Shown here: positions 28,821 to 42,463 of the stretch, one piece after another | Position numbering within the stretch: position 1 is the first letter of the stretch | Layout of the letters: the number at the start of each line of letters is the position of its first letter | Assembly (NCBI RefSeq): GCF_014204715.1 | Contig: NZ_JACHLY010000001.1 | Span: 558,001 to 622,000, forward strand | From: Streptomonospora salina | GTDB lineage: Bacteria; Actinomycetota; Actinomycetes; Streptosporangiales; Streptosporangiaceae | DNA: 64,000 bases | Direction of reading: 5' to 3' | The notes under the pieces: generated by a model | The model's input: only the letters and a program-made list of their open reading frames with translations | The model's database searches: none | What the model was told of the DNA's origin: nothing | Program-made: the position numbers and the translations under genes

Positions 28821-29429
28821 TCAGCCGCCGTCGAGGCCGAGCAGGGCGAGCAGCCGCTCGCGGACCTCGTCCACGGACGTGTTGACGAGCGTGGCGTCGA
28901 ACTCCTTCTCCGCCGTGAGTTCGACGCCGGCGGTGTCCAGGCGGCGCTGGATCACCTCGGGCGGCTCGGTGCCGCGCCCGGTGAGCCGGCGCACCAGCTC
29001 GTCCCAGGAGGGCGGGGCCAGAAACACCTGCAGGGCCTCGGGCATCGTCTCGCGCACCTGCCGGGCCCCTTGCAGGTCGATCTCCAGCAGCACCGGCTGC
29101 CCGCTGCGCAAACGCTCTTCGACGGGCGCGCGGGGGGTGCCGTAGCGGTTGCCCGCGAACCGGGCCCACTCCAGCAGCTCGCCCCGGGCGATCATGCTGT
29201 CGAAACCCGCGTCGTCGGTGAAGCGGTACTCGACGCCGTCGGTCTCGCCGGGCCGCGGTGGGCGGGTCGTCACCGACACCGACAGCCACACCTCGGGGTG
29301 CCGGGCACGGATCTCGCGCACCACGGTGCTCTTGCCGACCCCGGAGGGTCCGGACAGGACGGCCAGCCGCTGCGCCGGGCCGGGGCCCCGGCCTCCTGCG
29401 GCGGAGGCGGAGGCGGAGTCGTTGGACAC
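28821..29429 (-). CDS. gmk: Guanylate kinase
   Basis: 202 residues from GTG 29429. P-loop [11 protein letters not shown] near residues 25-35, [11 protein letters not shown] near 52-62 (GMP-binding) and E-I-D-L-Q-G-A near 118. It phosphorylates GMP to GDP. The frame is open another 300 bp upstream, but that part is Arg/Pro-rich and not coding-like. The ribosome-binding site is weak (GAGAG). It follows mihF, the standard actinobacterial order. Confidence 0.94.
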   Translation of the reverse strand: MSNDSASASAAGGRGPGPAQRLAVLSGPSGVGKSTVVREIRARHPEVWLSVSVTTRPPRPGETDGVEYRFTDDAGFDSMIARGELLEWARFAGNRYGTPRAPVEERLRSGQPVLLEIDLQGARQVRETMPEALQVFLAPPSWDELVRRLTGRGTEPPEVIQRRLDTAGVELTAEKEFDATLVNTSVDEVRERLLALLGLDGG

Positions 29430-29814
29430 GTGCGGATCTAACTCTCGAGCAGACGGCCGGCCGCGCCGCGGCCGGCGGCGCCCCCAGCGGGGAGGCGGGC
29501 GGATTCGGCACTCTCGCCGCCGGCCACCGCACCCGTCCCGCACCCCGGCTCGGGATGCGGACGCGGGCGGGAACTCCGTTCTGCGGCGCCCCGGCGATTG
29601 GTCTTTTATACCACCGCGCCGCCCACGATCCGTCCGGTGCGCTGGGGCGACCGATGCGGATCGCGGCGCGTCGCGACCGCCGTGAGCCCGGTGCGCCGCC
29701 GGTACCGGCCCTCCGCGGGGCTGCGCAGGGCACGGCACCGGCGGTCGCTCGGATCAGCCCGCCGCCGGGCGGGAGACCCTAAGCCGTGAATAACGGCACA
29801 TCCGCCTTCGAGCG
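29430..29814. other. gmk-mihF gap
   Basis: 385 bp. A small hairpin GCCGT-GAATA-ACGGC (29783-29797) lies about 18 bp after the mihF stop on the minus strand and may terminate it. The rest is GC-rich with no gene-like frame. gmk may therefore have its own promoter here. Confidence 0.35.
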
Positions 29815-30135
29815 CTACTCGGCTCCGCCGAATTCACGCTCCAGCGCCGAGCGCTGGTTGGCGCCCAGCCCACGGACTCGGCGGGACTCGGCGATGTTCA
29901 ACCGCTCCATGATCTGCTTGGCGCGGACTTTGCCGACACCGGGGAGGGATTCCAGTAGTGCCGAGACCTTCATCTTGCCGATGACGTCGTCGGTCTGTCC
30001 GTCCGTGAGGACCTCGGACAGCGAGACGCCGCCGTGCTTCAGGCGGTTCTTGACTTCTGCGCGCTCTTTTCTGGCCTTCGCGGCTTTCTCCAGAGCCGCG
30101 GCGCGCTGTTCGGGTGTGAGGGGAGGAAGGGCCAC
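29815..30135 (-). CDS. mihF: Integration host factor, actinobacterial type (MihF)
   Basis: 106 residues, full length. P-P-L-T-P-E-Q-R-A-A-A-L-E-K-A, then an Arg/Lys-rich helix, L-L-E-S-L-P-G-V-G-K-V-R-A (helix-two-turn-helix DNA-binding segment near 62-74) and R-R-V-R-G-L-G near 85-91 match mycobacterial and streptomycete IHF closely. It is an essential nucleoid-associated DNA-binding protein, unrelated to HU-type IHF. Located between pyrF and gmk as in other actinobacteria. Confidence 0.96.
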   Translation of the reverse strand: MALPPLTPEQRAAALEKAAKARKERAEVKNRLKHGGVSLSEVLTDGQTDDVIGKMKVSALLESLPGVGKVRAKQIMERLNIAESRRVRGLGANQRSALEREFGGAE

Positions 30136-30257
30136 GCCGGGTCACCTCGGTTTTCTCTCGTTTGTAGAGGGCGGACGCCTGCGCAAGTTAGTAGGTTCTG
30201 CCCCCGTTCGGCAACGCAAAGTTGCCTTTCAAGCGCCATTTCACCAAAGTAATTACT

Positions 30258-30281
30258 CTTTGTAATTGATCGATTGCAAAG
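30258..30281. promoter_or_regulatory. AT-rich imperfect palindrome upstream of mihF
   Basis: A 24-bp near-palindrome with arms CTTTG...CAAAG around ATTGATCGATT (20 of 24 positions symmetric) lies about 125 bp before the mihF start in an unusually A/T-rich block (about 30215-30300). On the minus strand TTGCAA and TAATTA spaced 18 bp form a possible promoter across it. Nothing else is evident in the 326-bp gap 30136-30461. It could be a binding site for a regulator, or for MihF itself. Confidence 0.4.
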
Positions 30282-30461
30282 AGACACGAAAATCAGGACT
30301 TTCGGCCCGGTTCGAGTTCGGTCCAACCGTACCCCGACCGAGCCGACCCCCGGACCGCGCAGGTCACGGCGACACCGCAACCGCGCGGTTCCGGACCTGG
30401 AAATTCTCCTGTCACGAAGTGACCGCAACCGGTCATCCCGCGGTCCGCCGGGGCACCGGAA

Positions 30462-31163
30462 TCACACCGGGGGCGTCTCCACCCTCCGCAGCGCGGCCGC
30501 GATCGAGGCCGCGGCCGCCCCGGGATCGGACGCCCGTGTGATGGGCCGACCGATCACCAGCAGATCGGCCCCGGCCTCGTAGGCCGCCTCGGGCGTGGCC
30601 ACCCGCGCCTGGTCGCCGTGGTCGGATCCCAGCGGCCGCACCCCCGGGGTGATCAGGGTCACGTCGGGTCCGACCTCGGCGCGCAGCGCAGGCACCTCGT
30701 GCGGCGAGCACACCAGCGCCGCAGCGCCGGCCTCCACCGCCATCACCGCCAGGCGCCGCGTCGCGTCGCTCACCGGACCGCTCATCCCGATGTCGTTCAG
30801 CGACGCGTCGTCCAGCGACGTAAGGATCGTCACAGCCGCGATGGAGGTCCGGGGCGCCGCGTCGACCGCGGCACGGACCATCTCGCGCCCCCCGGCCGCG
30901 TGCACCGTCAGGATCGAGGGCTTGAACCGTGCGAGGTTGCGCACCGCCCCGGCCACGGTGGCCGGAATGTCGTGGAGTTTCAGGTCGAGGAAGACCGAGG
31001 TCCTGTTCCCTCCCCTCAGCGTGCCCACGACCTCGGGGCCGTAGCGCAGGTAGAGCTCCAGCCCCACCTTCACCGTGCTGACATGGGGAGAGACCTCGGA
31101 GGCCCAGCGTGCGGCGGTCTCGATGTCGGGTGCGTCGATGGCGACGGCGATGGGCGCTGCCAC
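30462..31163 (-). CDS. pyrF: Orotidine 5'-phosphate decarboxylase
   Basis: 233 residues from GTG 31163 (A-A-P-I-A-V-A-I-D), six nt after AAGGAGA; an upstream ATG at 31184 is in frame but places the ribosome-binding site inside the gene. Catalytic motif D-L-K-L-H-D-I-P near residues 64-71, V-H-A-A-G-G near 94 and I-T-P-G-V-R near 175. It makes UMP from OMP. Last gene of the pyr operon, separated from pyrD by a 465-bp spacer that contains a tandem repeat. Confidence 0.95.
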   Translation of the reverse strand: MAAPIAVAIDAPDIETAARWASEVSPHVSTVKVGLELYLRYGPEVVGTLRGGNRTSVFLDLKLHDIPATVAGAVRNLARFKPSILTVHAAGGREMVRAAVDAAPRTSIAAVTILTSLDDASLNDIGMSGPVSDATRRLAVMAVEAGAAALVCSPHEVPALRAEVGPDVTLITPGVRPLGSDHGDQARVATPEAAYEAGADLLVIGRPITRASDPGAAAASIAAALRRVETPPV

Positions 31164-31382
31164 GGTGGTTCTCCTTCGGCTCATCGGGGCGGGCAGAACG
31201 GTTCGGATCGTGGAATCGGGCGGCGGTCGGGTGCGGCCGGCCCGCACGCCGGGTCGACGCGGGCGGGCGCCGGACCGATCAGTCCGGCGCTGTCCCGAGC
31301 GGTTCCCCCGTGCGGCCGGTTCATGCATACCGGCGACGGTCGGCGACAGCCGGCGGATCCGGTCGGTGGCGGGCACGCGGGC

Positions 31383-31499
31383 GGGCACGCGGCGCGCAGC
31401 GCCTCCACTCGGGGCGGTGGCGGGCACGCGGCGCGCAGCGCCTCCACTCGGGGCGGTGGCGGGCACGCGGCGCGCAGCGCCTCCACTCGGGGCGGTGGC
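31383..31499. repeat. Three-copy 39-bp tandem repeat between pyrD and pyrF
   Basis: Units begin at 31383, 31422 and 31461 and are identical over 39 bp (each opens GGGCACGCGG and closes GGGGCGGTGGC). Degenerate part-units flank both sides (about 31360-31382 and 31500-31525). The unit is 13 codons, so any frame through it repeats a 13-residue block; on the minus strand one frame reads R-V-P-A-T-A-P-S-G-G-A-A-R. This frame is open into pyrF, but the ribosome-binding site argues that pyrF starts after it. The remaining spacer 31164-31628 shows nothing else. Confidence 0.9.
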
Positions 31500-31628
31500 G
31501 GGCACGCGGGCGGGCAGCGCCTCCCCCGGCCGCTGAACGGCCGCAGAGACGGTTTCCGCCCCCCGAGGGCGTTCCGGTGTGTACCCGCCTGATTCGGGCA
31601 CCGAGAGGCGATCTGAGCGGTTCGTCGG

Positions 31629-32567
31629 TCACCGTCCCGGCACCGCCGCGCCCGTCGGCCGGTGCGCGGCGCCGACGACGTCGCCGACCCGGTCCACGCC
31701 GCGCTCTTCCAGCAGCTGCTGCAGCTCCCGCAGAATGCGCACGCACGCCGACGGGTCGGCGAAGTTCATCGTGCCCACCGCCACCGCCGAGGCGCCCGCC
31801 GCGAGGAACTCCAGCGCGTCGGCGCCGGTCTGCACACCGCCCATCCCGATGAGCGGAACCTCCGGCAGCGCCGCGCGGGTGCGGTACACGCAGCCCACCG
31901 CGATCGGGCGGATCGCCGGCCCCGACACCCCGCCGACGCCGCCGGCCGGCGCGGGCCGCAGCGTCACCGGGTCGACGGCCATACCCCGCAGGCAGTTGAC
32001 CATGCTCAGCCCGTCGGCGCCCGCTTCGACGCAGGCCTCGGCCAGCGCCACCGGGTCGGCCGCATCGGCGGCCAGCTTAGCGAAGACGGGGACGCCGTCC
32101 TCGGCCGCGCCGCGCACGGCGCGCACCACGCGGGCGGCCTCGGCCGGCACGTCGGCGAAGTCCCGCCCCTGGGCCGCGGGATCGGGGCAGGAGAGATTGA
32201 CCTCGATCATCGCCGCACCGGCCGCGGCGGTCAGGCGCCGGGCCACGTCGGCGTACTCGTCGGGGCCGGATCCGGCCACCGAGACGACCGCGGTGCCGCC
32301 CTGCGACTGCAGCCAGGGCAGGTCGCGCTGGAGGAACACCTCGATGCCCGGCCCTTGCAGGCCGACCGCACCGACCATTCCCGACGGGCTTTCGGACATC
32401 CGGGGCGCGGGCCGCCCGGCGCGCGGCTCCAGCGTCACCGACTTGGTCGCCACGGCGCCCAGCCGCGCGATGTCGAAGAAGCGGGCCAGTTCCCGTCCGG
32501 TACCGGCGCATCCGGCCGCGGCCATGATCGGGTTGTCCAGCTCCAGCCCGGCCAGGCGGGTGCGCAT
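31629..32567 (-). CDS. pyrD: Dihydroorotate dehydrogenase B, catalytic subunit (class 1B)
   Basis: 312 residues from ATG 32567. An in-frame TTG at 32585, overlapping the pyrK stop and closer to GGGAGG, is an alternative. TIM-barrel FMN enzyme with S-V-T-L-E-P-R near residue 45, I-E-V-N-L-S-C-P-D near 128-136 and A-D-G-L-S-M-V-N near 185. It oxidises dihydroorotate to orotate. Class 1B enzymes use Cys as base and pass electrons to PyrK, encoded 14 bp upstream. Many actinobacteria use the membrane quinone-linked class 2 enzyme instead, so the NAD-type pair is notable. Confidence 0.93.
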   Translation of the reverse strand: MRTRLAGLELDNPIMAAAGCAGTGRELARFFDIARLGAVATKSVTLEPRAGRPAPRMSESPSGMVGAVGLQGPGIEVFLQRDLPWLQSQGGTAVVSVAGSGPDEYADVARRLTAAAGAAMIEVNLSCPDPAAQGRDFADVPAEAARVVRAVRGAAEDGVPVFAKLAADAADPVALAEACVEAGADGLSMVNCLRGMAVDPVTLRPAPAGGVGGVSGPAIRPIAVGCVYRTRAALPEVPLIGMGGVQTGADALEFLAAGASAVAVGTMNFADPSACVRILRELQQLLEERGVDRVGDVVGAAHRPTGAAVPGR

Positions 32568-32581
32568 GTCGGGGATCGGGC

Positions 32582-33487
32582 TCAACCGGCCTCCCGCTCG
32601 GGGGCGCCCTCCGCGCCCGGATCGTCGGACCAGGGCTTCCAGCCGGGCGCGCCCAGCGCGTCGAAGGGGATCGTGCCCACGTCGTCGAAGCGGACCCGCT
32701 CGGCGCGGAAGACGGGCCCGTCGACGCAGGCGCGCGCCATGCGGGTGAATCCGTCCTCGCCCACGACCGGGACGACGCAGCTCATGCACAGTCCCGTGCC
32801 GCATCCCATCGCCTCCTCCACCGCGACCTGGGCGGGCAGGTCGAGCCGTCCGGCCGCGCCGGCCACCCGGCCCAGCATCGGCATGGGGCCGCAGGCGTAG
32901 ACGACGTCGGAACGCGCGTCGGCCGCGACCCGCTCCAGGGCGTCGGTGACGCGCCCGCGCACCCCGAACGACCCGTCGTCGGTGGTGAAGGTCGCGGTCT
33001 CGGCGATGCGGCGAGCGCTGATCGCGCTGAAGACGCGGTCGGCGGAGGAGGCGCCGAGCACGAAGTCCACCCGGCACCCCCGCCGCCGGAGCGCGTGGGC
33101 CAGGGGGAACAGCGGGGCCGCTCCCGAACCGCCGCCCACGAGCAGGCAGTTGACCGGGTCGCGCGGCAACGGGAAGGGCCGGCCCAGCGGCCCCACGACG
33201 TCGAGCAGGTCCTGCGAGCGCCGCTCGGCCAGCCACGCCGTTCCGGGGCCGCGCACGGCGAACAGGAATTCCACCGTGCCCCCGTAGTCGGGCTTGACGT
33301 CGTGGATGGCGAAGGGGCGGCGCAGCAGCATCCCGGAGTGCTCGCCGCCCACCCCCACCGACAGGAACTGGCCCGAGCGGAACCGCTCGGCGATCTGCGG
33401 CGCGACGACCGTGATGGCGTGGTACGCGTCGACCCGGCGCACGGTCAGCACAGGGCTGCGTGTCTGGACCGGCCCGTTGTCACTCAC
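32582..33487 (-). CDS. pyrK: Dihydroorotate dehydrogenase B electron-transfer subunit
   Basis: 301 residues from GTG 33487. Ferredoxin-reductase-like FAD domain (R-R-P-F-A-I-H near residue 56), NAD domain (L-L-V-G-G-G-S-G-A-A-P-L near 114), then the 2Fe-2S cysteines in E-E-A-M-G-C-G-T-G-L-C-M-S-C near 225-238 with a further Cys near 254. It carries electrons from PyrD to NAD. It is 91 bp after carB and directly before pyrD. Confidence 0.94.
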   Translation of the reverse strand: MSDNGPVQTRSPVLTVRRVDAYHAITVVAPQIAERFRSGQFLSVGVGGEHSGMLLRRPFAIHDVKPDYGGTVEFLFAVRGPGTAWLAERRSQDLLDVVGPLGRPFPLPRDPVNCLLVGGGSGAAPLFPLAHALRRRGCRVDFVLGASSADRVFSAISARRIAETATFTTDDGSFGVRGRVTDALERVAADARSDVVYACGPMPMLGRVAGAAGRLDLPAQVAVEEAMGCGTGLCMSCVVPVVGEDGFTRMARACVDGPVFRAERVRFDDVGTIPFDALGAPGWKPWSDDPGAEGAPEREAG

Positions 33488-33578
33488 TCGTGCTGCCCCT
33501 GCCTCGATCCGCTCCGCGGCCCGGTGCCCCGCACCGCCCGGCCCTGCCGGCCGCCTCGGCGCCCGCTCCCGCGCACGC

Positions 33579-36884
<3,306 letters not shown>

Positions 36885-36898
36885 GTGTGTCCCCTGGC

Positions 36899-38083
36899 TT
36901 ACGACTGGGCGGGCTCGGCCGGCCGGCCGGAGCTGCTGGACGGATCGGTGGAGGCGGCCATCAGGTCGCAGAACGCGTCGAAGTGCTCGGCGGCGTCGTG
37001 CGGGCCGGCGGCGGCCTCGGGGTGGTACTGGACGCTGAACGCGGGGCGGTCGAGCAGCCGCAGCCCTTCGACGACGCCGTCGTTGAGGTCGACGTGGCTG
37101 ACTTCGGCGCGCCCGTAGGGGGTCTCGAAGGGCCCGTCGACGGGTGCGTCGACGGCGAATCCGTGGTTGTGGCTGGAGATGTAGACCCGCTTGGTGTGCA
37201 CGTCCTGGACCGGCTGGTTCACTCCGCGGTGGCCGAAGCGCAGCTTGAAGGTGCCCAGGTCCAGCGCGCGTCCCAGGATCTGGTTGCCGAAGCAGATGCC
37301 GAACAGCGGCGTGCGCGACTCCAGTACGGCGCGCATCACGGCCACCGGCGCGTCGGCGGTGGCCGGGTCGCCGGGCCCGTTGCTGAAGAACACGCCGTCG
37401 GGCCGCAGGTCCAGAATCTGCTCGGCGGTGGCGCCGGCGGGCAGCACGGTGACCTCGCAGCCGCGCTCGGCCAGGCGCTGCGGGGTCATCGCCTTGATGC
37501 CCAGGTCCACCGCGGCGACGCGGAAACGGGTGGCGACGCCCTCGGGCGGGCGCACGGTGTAGGGCTCGGCGGTGGAGACCTCGCTCGCCAGGTCGGCGCC
37601 GGCCATCTGCGGGCTGGCCAGCACGCGCTCGCGCAGCCGCTCGGGGTCGGTCTCGACGGTGCTGACGATCGCGCGCATGGCGCCGCGGTCGCGCAGGTGG
37701 CGGGTCAGGGCGCGGGTGCCTTCCAGTGCGATGCCCACGATGTTCTGGCGCACCAGTTCCTCGTCCAGGGTGCGCCGGGCGCGCCAGTTGGAGGAGACGC
37801 GGGCGGGTTCGCGCACCACGTAGCCGCGGACCCAGATGTCGCCGGATTCGGGGTCGTCGTCGTTGACGCCGGTGTTGCCGATGTGCGGAGCCGTCATCAC
37901 GACGATCTGGCGGTGGTAGGAGGGGTCGGTGAGGGTCTCCTGGTAACCGGTCATGCCGGTGTTGAAGACGACCTCGCCGAGGGTCTCCCCCTGCGCTCCG
38001 AAGGATCTGCCGTGGAAGGCGCGCCCGTCCTCGAGGACGAGGACGGCGGGGACTGCGCCGCCGGATGCTGCTTGTGGAGTCAC
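36899..38083 (-). CDS. carA: Carbamoyl-phosphate synthase small (glutaminase) subunit
   Basis: 394 residues from GTG 38083, which overlaps the pyrC stop as GTGA. The N-terminal domain has [12 protein letters not shown] near residue 38. The class I glutamine amidotransferase domain has S-N-G-P-G-D-P near 235 and F-G-I-C-F-G-N-Q near 263-270 with the nucleophilic Cys, and H-P-E-A near 352. It releases ammonia from glutamine and channels it to CarB. Confidence 0.97.
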   Translation of the reverse strand: MTPQAASGGAVPAVLVLEDGRAFHGRSFGAQGETLGEVVFNTGMTGYQETLTDPSYHRQIVVMTAPHIGNTGVNDDDPESGDIWVRGYVVREPARVSSNWRARRTLDEELVRQNIVGIALEGTRALTRHLRDRGAMRAIVSTVETDPERLRERVLASPQMAGADLASEVSTAEPYTVRPPEGVATRFRVAAVDLGIKAMTPQRLAERGCEVTVLPAGATAEQILDLRPDGVFFSNGPGDPATADAPVAVMRAVLESRTPLFGICFGNQILGRALDLGTFKLRFGHRGVNQPVQDVHTKRVYISSHNHGFAVDAPVDGPFETPYGRAEVSHVDLNDGVVEGLRLLDRPAFSVQYHPEAAAGPHDAAEHFDAFCDLMAASTDPSSSSGRPAEPAQS

Positions 38084-39378
38084 TGAATCTTCCCATCGAG
38101 GACCGTGGGGACGCCGCGCAGGAACGTCGCCTGAATGCGGCCGGGCAGGCGCATGCCCCGGAAAGGGGTGTTCGCGCTCTTGGAAGCCAGGGCCGCCGGG
38201 TCGATGTCCGCGGCGGTGTCCGCGTCATACAGCGTAACGTTGGCCGGCTCGCCTGGGGCGATCGGACGACCGTGACCTGCGAGACGTCCGATGCGGGCCG
38301 GAACGGCCGACATCCGGTCGACGATCCCGGCCCAGTCGAGCAGCCCGGTGTCGACCATGGTGTGCTGCACCACCGACAGGGCGGTCTCCAGGCCGAGCAT
38401 GCCCATGGCGGCCGTGGCCCACTCGGTCTCCTTGGCCTCGGCCGGGTGGGGCGCGTGGTCGGTGGCCACGCAGTCGACGGTGCCGTCGGCCAGGCCCTCG
38501 CGCAGCGCGTGCACGTCCTCGGCGGTGCGCAGCGGCGGGTTGACCTTGTAGACGGGGTCGTAGCTCTCGGCCAGGTCGTCGGTGAGCAGCAGGTGGTGCG
38601 GGGTGACCTCGGCTGTGACGTTGCAGCCGCGGCTCTTGGCCCAGCGCAGAATCTGCACCGAGCCCTTGGTGGAGACGTGGCAGACGTGCAGCCGCGAGCC
38701 GACGTGCTCGGTGAGCAGGCAGTCGCGGGCGATGATCGCCTCCTCGGCCACGGAGGGCCACCCGGACAGGCCCAGCCGGTCGGAGACCACGCCCTCGTTC
38801 AGCTGGGCGTCCTCGGTCAGCCGGGGTTCCTGGGCGTGCTGGGCGACGACCCCGTCGAAGGCTTTGACGTACTCCAGGGCGCGGCGCATCAGCAGCGCGT
38901 CGGATACGCACCTGCCGTCGTCGCTGAAGACCCGCACGCCGGCCGCGGAGTCGGCCATGGCGCCGAGTTCGGCGAGCTGGGCGCCGCCCAGTCCGCGGGT
39001 CACCGCGCCGACGGGGCGGACGTCGCAGTGCCCGGACTCCCGGCCCAGGCGCCAGACCTGCTCGACGACGCCGGCCGTGTCGGCGACGGGGTCGGTGTTG
39101 GCCATGGCGTGCACGGCCGTGTAACCGCCGGCCGCGGCGGAGCGGGCGCCTCCGGCGACGGTCTCGGCGTCTTCCCGGCCGGGCTCGCGCAGGTGGGTGT
39201 GCAGGTCGACCAGGCCGGGCAGGGCGACGAGGCCGTCGGCGTCGACGGTCACGGCACCGGCGGTGTCGATACCGGTGCCGACTTCGGCGATCGCGCCGTC
39301 GCGGACGAGGATGTCGGCGGCATCGCCCCCGGCGATGCGGGCGCCGCGGATGAGATAGGCGGCGCTGCTTGAGGTCAT
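38080..39378 (-). CDS. pyrC: Dihydroorotase
   Basis: 432 residues from ATG 39378; ATG 39387 (three codons earlier) is equally possible because the ribosome-binding site (AGAAG) is weak. Zinc ligands [10 protein letters not shown] near residues 58-67 and V-A-T-D-H-A-P-H near 300 mark the type I, multifunctional-enzyme-like dihydroorotase. It cyclises carbamoyl aspartate. It lies 98 bp after pyrB and is coupled to carA by a 4-bp overlap. Confidence 0.96.
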   Translation of the reverse strand: MTSSSAAYLIRGARIAGGDAADILVRDGAIAEVGTGIDTAGAVTVDADGLVALPGLVDLHTHLREPGREDAETVAGGARSAAAGGYTAVHAMANTDPVADTAGVVEQVWRLGRESGHCDVRPVGAVTRGLGGAQLAELGAMADSAAGVRVFSDDGRCVSDALLMRRALEYVKAFDGVVAQHAQEPRLTEDAQLNEGVVSDRLGLSGWPSVAEEAIIARDCLLTEHVGSRLHVCHVSTKGSVQILRWAKSRGCNVTAEVTPHHLLLTDDLAESYDPVYKVNPPLRTAEDVHALREGLADGTVDCVATDHAPHPAEAKETEWATAAMGMLGLETALSVVQHTMVDTGLLDWAGIVDRMSAVPARIGRLAGHGRPIAPGEPANVTLYDADTAADIDPAALASKSANTPFRGMRLPGRIQATFLRGVPTVLDGKIQ

Positions 39379-39476
39379 AACGTCCATCGCTTCTGTGTCC
39401 GTGGTTGCGGGTGGGGCGGGCTCGCTGCGGCCGCCGCCGGTGCGCGTCGGGCGGGCGGGGCCGTGGAACGGGGGCG

Positions 39477-41071
<1,595 letters not shown>

Positions 41072-41351
41072 TCACGCTACCAGCGGCCGACAGGGCGCCG
41101 TTCGCGCCGGTCAGCGGAGGCGACGACAAGTATGACTCTCGTCACACCTCATGTTATTGACATATCGCCCATCAATCCGTGAAGCGGACGCCACGTGCGG
41201 TGCACGCACTGGACGGATACCACGGAATCCCCGTGTCAGCGGGCTTTCTGTACACCATGCCCCGTTGGCATGTCCGCATCGATGCCGAAATGAGAGCCCT
41301 CTCACTTACACACGGTTTGGCCACTGAATCGTCGCTTTTCGCCCCAACGGC

Positions 41352-41380
41352 TTGACCTGGCAACCGAACAGCCCTACCGT
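41352..41380 (+). promoter_or_regulatory. Candidate bldD promoter (41015-41535 divergent gap)
   Basis: TTGACC (41352-41357) and TACCGT (41375-41380) are separated by exactly 17 bp, a good match to a housekeeping actinomycete promoter, about 155 bp before bldD. The 520-bp gap to pyrR also holds an A/T-rich block near 41125-41170 that probably contains the pyr promoter on the other strand, though I cannot place its boxes with confidence. Confidence 0.55.
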
Positions 41381-41392
41381 CACTGTCCGTAA
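41380..41392. promoter_or_regulatory. Candidate BldD box at bldD promoter
   Basis: TCAC-TGTCC-GTAA has the half-sites TnAC and GTnA at the 5-bp spacing of the BldD consensus; the inner positions match only partly. It begins at the last base of the -10 box and covers the expected transcription start. bldD is autorepressed in Streptomyces, so the location fits. Confidence 0.35.
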
Positions 41393-41535
41393 CCAATCTC
41401 GGGCGGGGCCGCTCCGTCCGGGCCCGGCGGCGGGAGCCCCATCGGAGGCCGTCGGCCGGGCACGGCGATCCACGGCGGACTCGGGGCCCCTCCGCCCACA
41501 CCAGCCACCTTCACGGCCGGGGAGCGACGAAGAAG

Positions 41536-42030
41536 ATGCCATCCGAATACGCCAAGTCCCTCGGTGCGCGACTGCGCGCCATCCGCACCCAGCAAGGGCT
41601 TTCCCTGCACGGAGTGGAGGAGAAGTCCCACGGCCGCTGGAAGGCCGTCGTCGTCGGCTCCTACGAGCGCGGCGACCGCGCGGTGACCGTCCAGAAACTC
41701 GCCGAGCTCGCCGACTTCTACGGCGTTCCCATGTCGGAGCTGCTGCCCGGCGGCGCGGCCCCGACCCCGCTGGGCCCCACACCCAAACTCGTCATCGACC
41801 TGGAGCGCATGCAGCAGCTGCCCCAGGAGAAGGCCGGCCCGCTCGCCCGCTACGTCGCCACCATTCAGAGCCAGCGCGGCGACTACAACGGCCGCGTGCT
41901 GTCCATCCGCCAGGAGGACCTGCGCTCGCTGGCGGTCATCTACGACCGCTCGCCCGGCGACCTCACCGAAGAGCTGATCAACTGGGGGGTCCTCGACCCC
42001 GAGGCGCGCCGCGCCGTCGACGCCTTCTAG
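41536..42030 (+). CDS. bldD: Developmental master regulator BldD
   Basis: 164 residues, very close to streptomycete BldD along the whole length. The N-terminal HTH_3/XRE domain (about 7-70) contains the helix block G-S-Y-E-R-G-D-R-A-V-T-V-Q-K-L-A. The C-terminal domain keeps both c-di-GMP signature halves at the same numbering as in Streptomyces: R114-G-D116 and R125-Q-E-D128 (R-x-D, eight residues, R-x-x-D). Tetrameric c-di-GMP should therefore dimerise it on DNA and repress sporulation genes. Start ATG follows a GA-rich region. Divergent from pyrR. Confidence 0.96.
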   Translation: MPSEYAKSLGARLRAIRTQQGLSLHGVEEKSHGRWKAVVVGSYERGDRAVTVQKLAELADFYGVPMSELLPGGAAPTPLGPTPKLVIDLERMQQLPQEKAGPLARYVATIQSQRGDYNGRVLSIRQEDLRSLAVIYDRSPGDLTEELINWGVLDPEARRAVDAF

Positions 42031-42463
42031 CCGGAGGCGTTCCGCGGAGCGCCGGCTGCCCGCGCTGCCGCGAGGGACCCGCCGGGAACCGCCGGCGGCC
42101 GCAACCTCTGCGGTGCCCCGCCCCGGGGGGCCCGCGGAGGGGTCCTCGGGTTCCGGGCCGCCCCCTCAGCGGGCGACGCCCCTTCGAGCTACCTCCCTTC
42201 GGAGGGCGCACGCACGCGGACCGGCGCGGCCGGGCAAGAGGCTTCCCCTCCCCCCGCCCGGCCGCGCTTGCGCGCCCGCGCACCCGCCCCGGAGGGCGGA
42301 AGCGGACGCGTCGGGAACGCACTCGCCAACGGCCCCAGCAGTTCACGTACCCACGGGGATTCGAACACGAGTACGAACATCAACAGTTAAGCGCACCCCG
42401 GCCGATCGCGTCAACAGCGCCGCGCGCGGGCGGCCCGGCCGCCTCCTCGTCTACCGTGGCGGT
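42031..42463. other. bldD-GNAT gap, possible synteny junction
   Basis: About 430 bp, GC-rich with many imperfect repeats of GGGCCC/CCGCGG type near 42110-42180, and A/T-richer just before the next gene. No convincing gene. This gap separates a block that matches the streptomycete pyr-bldD region from one that matches the metF-pknL-aroF region. Confidence 0.4.

Noticed and set aside
31360-31525. CRISPR-like array at the 39-bp repeats
   Set aside because: The units abut directly with no spacers, and the repeat is a simple tandem duplication; no cas genes are present.
31164-31601. N-terminal extension of PyrF through the tandem repeats
   Set aside because: AAGGAGA six nt before GTG 31163 and the normal length of the resulting protein favour the short form; the extension is low complexity.
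41133-41144. TGAC-TCTC-GTCA inverted repeat in the pyrR-bldD gap as a BldD box
   Set aside because: Half-sites are 4 bp apart where BldD needs 5, and the inner bases do not match. It may still be an operator for something else.
42189-42383. Small minus-strand frame of 64 codons starting M-M-F-V-L-V-F-E-S-P-W
   Set aside because: Only the first 30 codons look protein-like. The rest is Arg/Gly-rich, there is no ribosome-binding site, and third-position GC is mixed.
42345-42385. tRNA-like GGGATTCGAAC (T-loop complement) on the minus strand
   Set aside because: The flanking bases cannot form the five-pair T stem, and no acceptor or anticodon arm can be drawn.
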